Source: an uncultured Anaerolineae bacterium (GTDB taxonomy: Bacteria > Chloroflexota > Anaerolineae > Anaerolineales > UBA4823). From it: DNA of 5,968 nt. Below are positions 1 to 5,224 of this stretch, piece by piece. How positions within the stretch are numbered: the first letter of the stretch is position 1; every line of letters begins with the position of its first letter. The position numbers and the translations under genes were made by a program. The notes below the pieces were generated by a model that worked only from the letters and a program-made list of their open reading frames with translations, ran no database searches and was not told the origin of the DNA. Location: the NCBI GenBank assembly GCA_937129505.1, contig CAKZNJ010000340.1, positions 1 through 5,968 of the forward strand, read 5' to 3'.

Positions 1-9
1 ATCAGGTGG

Positions 10-39
10 ATTATATGCGCGAACCCCGCCGTTGCACAA
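10..39 (-). promoter_or_regulatory. Candidate promoter reading leftward out of the window
   Basis: On the minus strand a perfect TATAAT (positions 15-10) lies 18 bp downstream of TTGTGC (positions 39-34), which matches the -35 consensus at only three of six positions. It would drive a gene to the left of the window, just downstream of the helicase gene. No coding sequence can be assigned to positions 1-41. A perfect -10 in so short a stretch could be chance, and the weak -35 keeps confidence low. Confidence 0.25.
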
Positions 40-41
40 GG

Positions 42-2219
42 TTAAGAGAGAAGCTCCAATTTGCCAATCAGCGCCGAGACACGCTTCAATCCGACCGATT
101 CAAAAAAGATATCCACAATTTCATCACTATCCTTTAAGGCGCTGTTCAAAACCATCCCCTCGCCCCAGATAGGATGACGCACCCGGTCGCCAGGGGAAAA
201 GCGCTTTTCGAGAATCGGCGCCGAAGCAGGCGACAAAGCTTCTTGCATCTTGCTCCGCAAACCTCCGCCTCTCCGCTCTGACCGTTCGGCAGTGAGGGTG
301 CGGAAATTCACCAGCTTTTTGGGGATATCCTCCAAGAAGCGCGAAGGAGCGTGCGGCTCAGTGTAACCATAGGCATTGCCAAATTGGGAATATACCAGAT
401 ACAGGTGGTCTTTAGCGCGGGTGATTCCGACATAGAATAAGCGGCGTTCTTCGTGGAGGGCTTCTTTGTCTTCTAGGGAGCGAGCATGGGGCAGGGTGCC
501 TTCGTTTAAACCGACAATGAAGACTACCGGAAACTCCAATCCTTTCGCTGCGTGAAGGGTCAGCAAAGTAGGGGCATCGTTGCCCTCTGCCAGCGTGTCC
601 TGATCGGAAACCAGCGCCACCCGTTCAAGAAAGGCATCTAAACCCGTTTCGCCGAATTCGGCTGCCAAGCGGCGCAATTCCATGACATTATCCCACCGTT
701 CCTGTCCCTCTTGCGATCCGTCATCCAGATAGGCACGGTAGTCAATGTCAGACATCAGGCGGTCAAGGATTTGCAAGGGGGTGGATTGCGACATTTGATC
801 CCGCCAGCCTGCCAACAGGTCTCCAAAGCGGGCGACGGCGATCACAGCTCGTTGGGGGAAAATCTCAGAAACAGCGCTTTCGGGCTCGGCGGCAATAGCC
901 AAGACTGCTTCTCCGCTGCTCATCTTTTGCTGTTGCGCATACGCTCGTAAAGCAAGCACCGTTTTATTCCCGATCCCCCGCGGTGGTGTGTTTAAGATGC
1001 GCAACAAGCTGACCTCGTCCGATGGATTATGAATCACCCGCAGATAAGCGATAAGGTCTTTGACCTCTCGCCGTCCATAGAAGCGCTGTGCTCCGACAAG
1101 GCGATAGCGCATCCCATACTGCAGAAAGGCTTCTTCGAGCAAGCGGGATTTAGCATTGGTTCGGTACATGATGGCAATATCACCGCCCGAAATTTGCTTC
1201 TCTTTGACCATCTGAGCGATATTCTCCACCACCCACTGTGCCTGTTGTGCATCATCGCGCACCTCGATCACGTTCGCGCGCTCCCCACTCCCCCGTTCGG
1301 TAAACAACTGCTTGGTTGTGCGGTAGGGGTGCGGTTCGATCACCGCCATGGCGACATCTAAAATCGCCTGAGTGGAGCGGTAATTTTGCTCCAGCAGGAT
1401 GACCTGCGCATCCGGAAAATCATTTTCAAAGCGCAGCACATTGCGGTAATCTGCACCTCGCCAGCGATAAATGGATTGGTCGATATCACCGACAACGAAC
1501 AAATTGCGGTGAAAGGAACTCAAATGGCGCACTAAGACGTATTGGGCTTGGTTGGTGTCCTGAAATTCGTCCACCAAAATATGTTCGAAGAGGCGCGCAT
1601 AGCGCTCTTTGACTTCGGGGACTTGTTCCAGGAGGTAGACTGTGTAGAGCAAGAGGTCATCAAAGTCAAGGGCATTGCTGGCAAGCAATAATTCTTGGTA
1701 ACGGCGGTACAAGCGAGCCACCACTTCATCGCGATAGTCGTGCACAGGGAAGTTATCTGGCAGCAGCAGCTCGTTTTTGGCATAGGAGATGAGGGCATGC
1801 ATCCCTTGAGGACGGTAGCGTTTTTCGTCCAAGTTGAGGTCGGCTAACGCCTGACGCAACACTTCCAGTTGGTCATCGGTGTCATAGATGACAAAGTTGG
1901 CATCAAAGGGAAGATGACGCGCCTCGCGGCGCAAGATACGAGCGCAAGTAGCGTGAAAGGTGCCCAAGGTCAAGCCGCGCGCTTCTTTCTCCCCCAATAA
2001 GCGATAGATGCGCCCTTCCATCTCACGGGCGGCTTTATTGGTGAAGGTGACGGACAAAATCGAATAGGGGCGCACGCCTAACGCCCCGATGAGATAAGCC
2101 ACCCGCTGGGTTAGGACTCGCGTTTTGCCAGAGCCGGGTCCAGCCATCACCAAAACCGGCCCAGCAGTTGCCAAGACAGCTTGCTGCTGTTGGGGGTTGA
2201 GACCTTTGAGAAAATCCAT
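42..2219 (-). CDS. pcrA: ATP-dependent DNA helicase, UvrD/PcrA family (superfamily 1)
   Basis: A 725-residue 3'-5' DNA helicase of the Rep/UvrD/PcrA group. The family unwinds DNA in nucleotide excision and mismatch repair and removes recombinase or RNA polymerase from DNA. All motifs are visible in order: Q motif LNPQQQQAV (7-15), Walker A AGPGSGKT (26-33), Ia VTFTNKAAREM (58-68), Ib GTFHA (86-90), II ILVDEFQDTN (214-223), III VVGDIDQSIYRWRGA (242-256), IV LEQNYRS (276-282), V LLTLHAAKGLEF (552-563) and VI ERRLFYVGITRAKDHL (591-606). The C-terminus (about 674-692, FSPGDRVRHPIWGEGMV) is the Tudor-like PcrA/UvrD domain known to contact RNA polymerase. Length matches PcrA. The start is forced: an in-frame TGA lies two codons upstream, and the next possible start would remove the Q motif. 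An AAGG abuts the ATG with no spacer, so there is no well-placed Shine-Dalgarno sequence. It is transcribed divergently from greA. The PcrA versus UvrD name is arbitrary in this phylum. Confidence 0.97.
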   Translation of the reverse strand: MDFLKGLNPQQQQAVLATAGPVLVMAGPGSGKTRVLTQRVAYLIGALGVRPYSILSVTFTNKAAREMEGRIYRLLGEKEARGLTLGTFHATCARILRREARHLPFDANFVIYDTDDQLEVLRQALADLNLDEKRYRPQGMHALISYAKNELLLPDNFPVHDYRDEVVARLYRRYQELLLASNALDFDDLLLYTVYLLEQVPEVKERYARLFEHILVDEFQDTNQAQYVLVRHLSSFHRNLFVVGDIDQSIYRWRGADYRNVLRFENDFPDAQVILLEQNYRSTQAILDVAMAVIEPHPYRTTKQLFTERGSGERANVIEVRDDAQQAQWVVENIAQMVKEKQISGGDIAIMYRTNAKSRLLEEAFLQYGMRYRLVGAQRFYGRREVKDLIAYLRVIHNPSDEVSLLRILNTPPRGIGNKTVLALRAYAQQQKMSSGEAVLAIAAEPESAVSEIFPQRAVIAVARFGDLLAGWRDQMSQSTPLQILDRLMSDIDYRAYLDDGSQEGQERWDNVMELRRLAAEFGETGLDAFLERVALVSDQDTLAEGNDAPTLLTLHAAKGLEFPVVFIVGLNEGTLPHARSLEDKEALHEERRLFYVGITRAKDHLYLVYSQFGNAYGYTEPHAPSRFLEDIPKKLVNFRTLTAERSERRGGGLRSKMQEALSPASAPILEKRFSPGDRVRHPIWGEGMVLNSALKDSDEIVDIFFESVGLKRVSALIGKLELLS

Positions 2220-2249
2220 CCTTCAGGAATTCTACCGCGTTTTTAGGGG

Positions 2250-2255
2250 GTTATA
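2250..2255 (-). promoter_or_regulatory. Candidate -10 element for the uvrD/pcrA gene
   Basis: Read on the minus strand, TATAAC (five of six matches to TATAAT) lies about 30 bases upstream of the helicase ATG, giving a predicted leader of about 24 nt. No convincing -35 hexamer is present at the usual 16-18 bp distance, so the call rests on the -10 and its position. Confidence 0.3.
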
Positions 2256-2376
2256 AGCTGGCAGTTAGATGGCTTGCTGAAAGTTAAGAAGGGGCGAAGA
2301 GGTCCGCCCTTCCTGAAGCTGACGCAGAGGTCTGTTTTTCCGTTGCCCCCGTAGAAACACAGGCGTCCTCCACCCC

Positions 2377-2489
2377 CTATCATTCCGCAGGAGCGCCAGC
2401 GACTGACCGCCCCCATGTCATTCCGAACGAGCATCAGCGACTTGCTCCGCATGTCATTTCGAGGGAGCGTTAGCGACTGAGAAATCTTA
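2377..2489. repeat. Near-tandem degenerate repeats, three clear units of 36-38 bp
   Basis: The motif TCATTYCG, followed about 11 bp later by (C/T)AGCGACT, begins at 2380, 2418 and 2454, giving periods of 38 and 36 bp. Later partial echoes are GATGTC at 2491 and GTGTCATTCCGAGG at 2526, so the series may run to five units over about 160 bp. The third unit (2451-2487) is the best preserved and ends in GAGAAATC. From memory, this 'GTCATTTCGAG...GCGACTGAGAAATCT' type is dispersed in intergenic regions of Anaerolineae and Dehalococcoidia. There are no unique spacers between units, so this is not a CRISPR array. Function is unknown. Confidence 0.75.
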
Positions 2490-2505
2490 GGATGTCTTAC
2501 CCCGT

Positions 2506-2537
2506 TCGACATGACACGGAGGAAAGTGTCATTCCGA
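2506..2537. repeat. Imperfect inverted repeat upstream of the greA -10
   Basis: The arms are TCGACATGACAC (2506-2517) and GTGTCATTCCGA (2526-2537), separated by an 8-base loop. They pair at 10 of 12 positions, with the inner 7 bp (ATGACAC/GTGTCAT) perfect. The right arm is also the start of a partial copy of the neighbouring repeat unit and covers the -35 zone of the greA promoter. It may be the paired terminus of a repeat element, or an operator. Confidence 0.55.
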
Positions 2538-2550
2538 GGCGCTTGGAATT

Positions 2551-2559
2551 TGGTATAAT
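2551..2559 (+). promoter_or_regulatory. Extended -10 promoter of greA
   Basis: TGGTATAAT is a perfect extended -10 (TGnTATAAT). The -35 zone at 2531-2537 reads ATTCCGA and is poor, which is common for extended -10 promoters. The predicted transcription start near 2566 leaves a leader of about 23 nt before the greA ATG, so no leader-based regulation is likely. Confidence 0.7.
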
Positions 2560-2588
2560 GCGCCTACTACCGGTTGGAGTGAAGGAGC

Positions 2589-3056
2589 ATGAACGATTTA
2601 CCCATCTTGACGGCAGAAGGAGCCGCTCGGCTGAGAGAAGAATTGGAATATCTAACCACGGTGGCACGCAAGGAGATCGCCGAACGCTTGCGCCACGCTG
2701 TTTCACAGGGTGACCTCTCGGAGAACGCCGATTATCACAAAGCCAAGGAGGATCAGGCTTTCCTCGAAGGCCGCATTCAAGAGCTGGAATATTTACTTAA
2801 AAACGCCACGATTGTCGCTGAGAATGACGGGCCGGTTGAAGAAGTCCAAGTAGGGACTACGGTGACCGTGCAGGAGGAAAACTATCCTCCCGAGACCTAT
2901 CGCATTGTGGGGGCAAAAGAGGCAGACCCTCGGAACGGACGGATTTCGAACGAGTCGCCCATCGGCAGCGCCTTGCTCGGCCATAAAGTCGGAGATGTGG
3001 TCGTCGCCCAAACGCCAGCGGGCAAAATTACCTTGAAAATCTTGAAAATCGAATAG
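2589..3056 (+). CDS. greA: Transcription elongation factor GreA
   Basis: A 155-residue cytoplasmic factor that enters the RNA polymerase secondary channel and stimulates cleavage of the 3' end of backtracked RNA, freeing arrested complexes. The N-terminal coiled coil covers roughly 5-78. Its tip carries GDLSENADYH (41-50), where D42 and E45 correspond to the acidic pair that holds the catalytic magnesium ion in GreA. The C-terminal FKBP-like domain includes ISNESPIGSALLGHKVGDVV (119-138). Length and both domains are typical. The start is set by the alignable N-terminus (LTAEGAARLREELEYL). A GGAG at 2576-2579 is 9 nt before the ATG, and a second AAGGAG is only 1 nt before it. It has its own extended -10 promoter and is followed 23 nt later by azlC, so the three genes could be cotranscribed. 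Confidence 0.97.
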   Translation: MNDLPILTAEGAARLREELEYLTTVARKEIAERLRHAVSQGDLSENADYHKAKEDQAFLEGRIQELEYLLKNATIVAENDGPVEEVQVGTTVTVQEENYPPETYRIVGAKEADPRNGRISNESPIGSALLGHKVGDVVVAQTPAGKITLKILKIE

Positions 3057-3079
3057 GCTCAAACGGCAGGCGCTCACCC

Positions 3080-3781
3080 ATGTCTGAGCAGACACAGCCG
3101 CCCAGCATGGCGGTTGAATTTTGGAGAGGGGTGCGGGCTGAACTTCCGCTGCTGATCGGCGTGGCGCCGTTCGGGATGATTTACGGCGTGCTGGCGCTTG
3201 CGGCGGGCATTCCACCGGCGGCTGCCCAAGCCATGTCCGCCATTGTGTTTGCCGGCTCAGCCCAATTCATCACCACCCAGCTGTATGCCAGCACGCCGTT
3301 GTTGCTCACGGCGCTGACCATCTTCGTGGTCAATTTGCGCCACATCCTCTACAGCGCTTCGGTTGCGCCGTACCTCCAAAAGCTGCGCCCGGCTTGGAAA
3401 TTCCTCCTGGCCTATCTGCTCACCGATGAAGCCTATGCGGTAACGATCGTTGCCTACCAAAAGGAGAGCGTCCCTCATAAGAACTCGCATGGCTTCTTTC
3501 TGGGGGCAGGCGTTGCTCTGTGGGCAAGCTGGCAGGCGAGCACGGCGGTGGGCGTTTTCCTCGGCGCCAACCTGCCGCAAAACTGGTCGTTGGATTTCAC
3601 CTTAGCGCTTACGTTTATTGCCATTGTCGTCCCCACTTTAAAAGACCGCGGCCTGGTGGCGACGGCCGCCATCGCCAGTCTGATTGCGGTCTTGAGCGCA
3701 GCCTTGCCATATAAGCTGGGGTTATTGCTGGCTGCCTTTCTGGGCATTTTGGGCGGCTACTGGCTGGGAGAGGAGAAATGA
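3080..3781 (+). CDS. azlC: Branched-chain amino acid exporter large subunit, AzlC family
   Basis: A 233-residue inner-membrane protein of the AzlC family (the BrnF type in Corynebacterium), which with AzlD exports branched-chain amino acids, or methionine in some relatives. Several hydrophobic segments are visible, roughly 22-43, 51-70, 72-91, 105-125, 139-162, 172-188, 192-210 and 212-228. Family signatures are present: FAGSAQF (57-63), NLRHILY (85-91) and DEAYA (116-120). The first 13 residues are polar, with no cleavable signal. The ATG at 3080 has only a weak GGCAGG 9 nt upstream. An internal ATG at 3107 is possible, but the earlier start keeps the gene close to greA. The gene ends in an ATGA overlap with azlD, implying coupled translation and a two-subunit transporter. 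The exact substrate cannot be read from the sequence. Confidence 0.93.
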   Translation: MSEQTQPPSMAVEFWRGVRAELPLLIGVAPFGMIYGVLALAAGIPPAAAQAMSAIVFAGSAQFITTQLYASTPLLLTALTIFVVNLRHILYSASVAPYLQKLRPAWKFLLAYLLTDEAYAVTIVAYQKESVPHKNSHGFFLGAGVALWASWQASTAVGVFLGANLPQNWSLDFTLALTFIAIVVPTLKDRGLVATAAIASLIAVLSAALPYKLGLLLAAFLGILGGYWLGEEK

Positions 3782-4095
3782 AGATTTGGTGGCTGCTCTT
3801 ATTGGGAGGCTTGGCGACTTATCTGACCCGTCTTTCGATGATTCTGCTTTTCAGCCGCTGGCAGATTCCGCCGTGGCTGGGGCGGGCTTTGCGCTTGGTG
3901 CCGGCGGCGGTCTTTTCGGCCATCATCGCCCAAGAGGTGTTCGTCAATAATGGCCAGATCAATCTCTCGTTTCACAACGAGCGCATCTTGGCCGCCTTGA
4001 CAGCGAGCCTGATCGCCTGGCGGACGAAAAACATTTTGCTCACCCTGGCGGTCGGCATGGCAACGCTGTGGGCGTTACAATGGTTTTTTCATTAA
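3778..4095 (+). CDS. azlD: Branched-chain amino acid exporter small subunit, AzlD family
   Basis: A 105-residue membrane protein and the partner of AzlC. It has about four hydrophobic segments (2-25, 39-55, 67-81, 85-103). Conserved AzlD features are GGLATYLTR (10-18), LRLVPAAVFSAI (38-49) and AWRTKNILLTLAVGM (80-94). The start codon lies in the ATGA shared with the azlC stop, behind a purine-rich GGAGAGGAG that forms a good ribosome binding site. Length is normal for the family. It is the last gene of the presumed greA-azlC-azlD transcript. I find no convincing rho-independent terminator after it. Confidence 0.93.
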   Translation: MKIWWLLLLGGLATYLTRLSMILLFSRWQIPPWLGRALRLVPAAVFSAIIAQEVFVNNGQINLSFHNERILAALTASLIAWRTKNILLTLAVGMATLWALQWFFH

Positions 4096-4183
4096 GAGAG
4101 GGCTAGGTTTTTTCAAACATTCATGGTTGTGATCAATGTTGCAGAGAGAGCGCCCGTATTGAGCAAGGCTCCAAATATGTGAT

Positions 4184-4213
4184 TTGGTCGAAGCATAGAG
4201 GCTGTGGTATGAT
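4184..4213 (+). promoter_or_regulatory. Extended -10 promoter of the DUF4007 operon
   Basis: TGGTATGAT (4205-4213) is an extended -10 with five of six matches to TATAAT. A weak -35, TTGGTC (4184-4189), sits 18 bp upstream. A start near 4220 would give a leader of about 100 nt before the DUF4007 gene, long enough to contain the inverted repeat and the short leader ORF listed here. The TGG-TATRAT form is the same as at greA, which supports recognition by the host's main sigma factor. Confidence 0.55.
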
Positions 4214-4239
4214 AGAGGCGCTCTTGCGAATTTTTTATC

Positions 4240-4258
4240 TATAGACACTAATTCTATA
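4240..4258. repeat. Small AT-rich inverted repeat in the operon leader
   Basis: TATAGA (4240-4245) and TCTATA (4253-4258) form a perfect 6-bp inverted repeat around a 7-base centre. The left arm is part of the 8-bp palindrome TCTATAGA (4238-4245). TATCTA also occurs directly on both sides, at 4236 and 4261. Lying between the predicted promoter and the Shine-Dalgarno sequence, it could be an operator for a small dimeric repressor. It is short and AT-rich enough to be chance. Confidence 0.3.
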
Positions 4259-4265
4259 TGTATCT

Positions 4266-4273
4266 AAGGAGGT
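4266..4273 (+). promoter_or_regulatory. Strong Shine-Dalgarno sequence serving the leader ORF
   Basis: AAGGAGGT is an eight-base match to the anti-Shine-Dalgarno sequence and the best in the window. It precedes an ATG at 4276 with a short spacer of 3-4 nt. It is 45 nt upstream of the DUF4007 ATG, too far to serve that start directly. Confidence 0.65.
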
Positions 4274-4275
4274 TA

Positions 4276-4332
4276 ATGAAACATTTTTCCGTCCTAAACT
4301 TAACGCATGAGCTGAGCTATGTTCACAACTAA
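4276..4332 (+). CDS. Possible 18-codon leader peptide overlapping the DUF4007 start
   Basis: The ATG behind the AAGGAGGT opens an 18-codon frame, MKHFSVLNLTHELSYVHN, ending in TAA at 4330-4332. Its last codons overlap the first 14 nt of the DUF4007 gene in another frame. The DUF4007 ATG (4319) has no recognisable ribosome binding site, and an in-frame TGA at 4313 rules out any earlier start. Ribosomes ending at 4332 could therefore restart at 4319, making this a translational coupling leader. There is no run of one amino acid that would suggest classic attenuation, and no family resemblance. It is an inference from the signals; the frame could also be accidental. Confidence 0.45.
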   Translation: MKHFSVLNLTHELSYVHN

Positions 4333-5224
4333 AAATTTCTCCCGCCCATCGTTTGGTGGGCATGAAAAATTTGTTATTCGACGGGGATGGCTTAAAAAAG
4401 GGGTGGACAGTGTATCTCGAGATCCAGCTATCTTTAGGCGTGAAGATTGTTTTGTGGAATTAGGGGTAGGAAAGAATATGGCAAGCGCCATTCGCTATTG
4501 GGGTTTAGCTACGGGTTTCCTGCAAGAGAGTGAGGGGAGAGTAGGCTCTCTCTATCCTACCGAACTCGGAAAAGCACTGCTTATGGATGATGGTTGGGAT
4601 CCATATCTCGAAGACATTGGCAGCCTTTGGTTGATCCATTGGAAATTAGCAAGCAATCAGAGGCGAGGGTTGGCCTGGTACTTGATTTTTTCACGCTATT
4701 ATGACATCGAATTTCGCAAGGAATTTCTGGTTGAATTTCTCGAAAAACAGTTCAAACATCTGGGGATTCAGACAACTGAAGCAATGATTGAGCGGGAAGT
4801 AGATGTTTTTTTGCGCAGCTATACTCCCACCCAGAGTCGTAAAAACATGAGCAAAGAAGAGAGCCTCGATTGTCCATTGGTCGATTTAAATCTCATACAC
4901 CAGAATGAGCGAGTTTATCGGTTTAATTTTGGACGTAAACCTTCTCTTTCAACCGAGATATTTGGTTATGCCCTCTTTGAGTATTTAAGCGAACGTGCCA
5001 AGACTCGCAACACTGCAACGGTAGATGAATGCATCTACCAACCGGGCAGTCTAGGACAAGTTTTCAAGATAGACGAAAATACTATTTTGGACTACCTAGA
5101 CACTCTAGAATCACTAACCCAAGGAAATTTGCGCCTGCGCGAAACCGCTGGACAGAGGCAAATCTACTGGCAAGACATCTCTCACTCAAAAAGGTGGGAT
5201 CTTTTACGAAGTTATTATGAGTGA
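4319..5224 (+). CDS. DUF4007 family protein, probable SspB-like DNA phosphorothioation/defence component
   Basis: A 301-residue, probably cytoplasmic protein that I recognise as DUF4007 from its N-terminal signature: FGGHEKF (12-18), RRGWLKKG (21-28) and LGVGKNMASAIRYW (48-61). These are followed by YPTELGKALL (79-88), DCPLVDLNLI (184-193) and PGSLGQVFKIDENTI (242-256). No signal peptide or membrane segment is seen. To my knowledge the DUF4007-plus-ATPase arrangement corresponds to sspB-sspC of SspABCD systems, where SspB is described as a nickase acting in single-stranded DNA phosphorothioation. That role here is inferred from family and context. The start at 4319 is the only possible one, since a TGA lies two codons upstream and no start codon follows before the conserved motifs, yet it lacks a Shine-Dalgarno sequence. 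The 3' end overlaps the ATPase start by 8 bp. Parts are AT-rich (20 G/C in 60 bases at 4681-4740), unlike the azl genes, suggesting transfer. Confidence 0.8.
   Translation: MFTTKNFSRPSFGGHEKFVIRRGWLKKGVDSVSRDPAIFRREDCFVELGVGKNMASAIRYWGLATGFLQESEGRVGSLYPTELGKALLMDDGWDPYLEDIGSLWLIHWKLASNQRRGLAWYLIFSRYYDIEFRKEFLVEFLEKQFKHLGIQTTEAMIEREVDVFLRSYTPTQSRKNMSKEESLDCPLVDLNLIHQNERVYRFNFGRKPSLSTEIFGYALFEYLSERAKTRNTATVDECIYQPGSLGQVFKIDENTILDYLDTLESLTQGNLRLRETAGQRQIYWQDISHSKRWDLLRSYYE

Larger units (their letters stand above)
2220..2588. other. Divergent intergenic region between helicase and greA genes
   Basis: This 369-bp gap separates two outward-reading genes. It holds the two presumed promoters, a cluster of degenerate repeats and an imperfect inverted repeat, each listed separately. 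Between about 2256 and 2376 I see nothing I can name. Open frames crossing it (2243-2512 on minus, 2492-2713 on plus) are translations of the repeats or shadows of greA and have no family resemblance. No tRNA or riboswitch was recognised. Confidence 0.8.

Noticed and set aside
1029..1361. Open frame on the plus strand inside the helicase gene (also 711-950 plus and 1034-1255, 1532-1798 minus)
   Set aside because: These are other-frame readings of a well-conserved helicase. Their translations are low in recognisable motifs and have no family resemblance.
2221..2318. 9-bp perfect inverted repeat CTTCAGGAA / TTCCTGAAG, arms 80 bp apart
   Set aside because: The arms are short and far apart, and the predicted helicase transcript starts between them, so they would not pair in that RNA.
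2377..2540. Possible CRISPR array, since units recur at about 36 bp
   Set aside because: The similar sequence fills the whole period, copies are degenerate, and there are no unique spacers or nearby cas genes.
2243..2713. Open frames crossing the divergent intergenic region and the start of greA
   Set aside because: Their translations come from the repeats and from greA in the wrong frame, and neither has a sensible ribosome binding site or known domain.
4116..4140. AACATT/AATGTT inverted repeat just after azlD as a terminator
   Set aside because: It is a 6-bp AT-rich stem with a 13-base loop and no T tract.
4208..4236. Hairpin AGAG-GCG-CTCT followed after six bases by TTTTTT, as a terminator after azlD
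   Set aside because: The stem is only 4 bp with a 3-base loop, is not next to the T run, and lies over the predicted promoter start site.
4276..4400. Frameshift joining the 18-codon frame to the DUF4007 gene, so that the protein would start at 4276
   Set aside because: DUF4007 proteins normally begin only a few residues before the FxGHExF motif, and the ATG at 4319 already gives that length, so no frameshift is needed.
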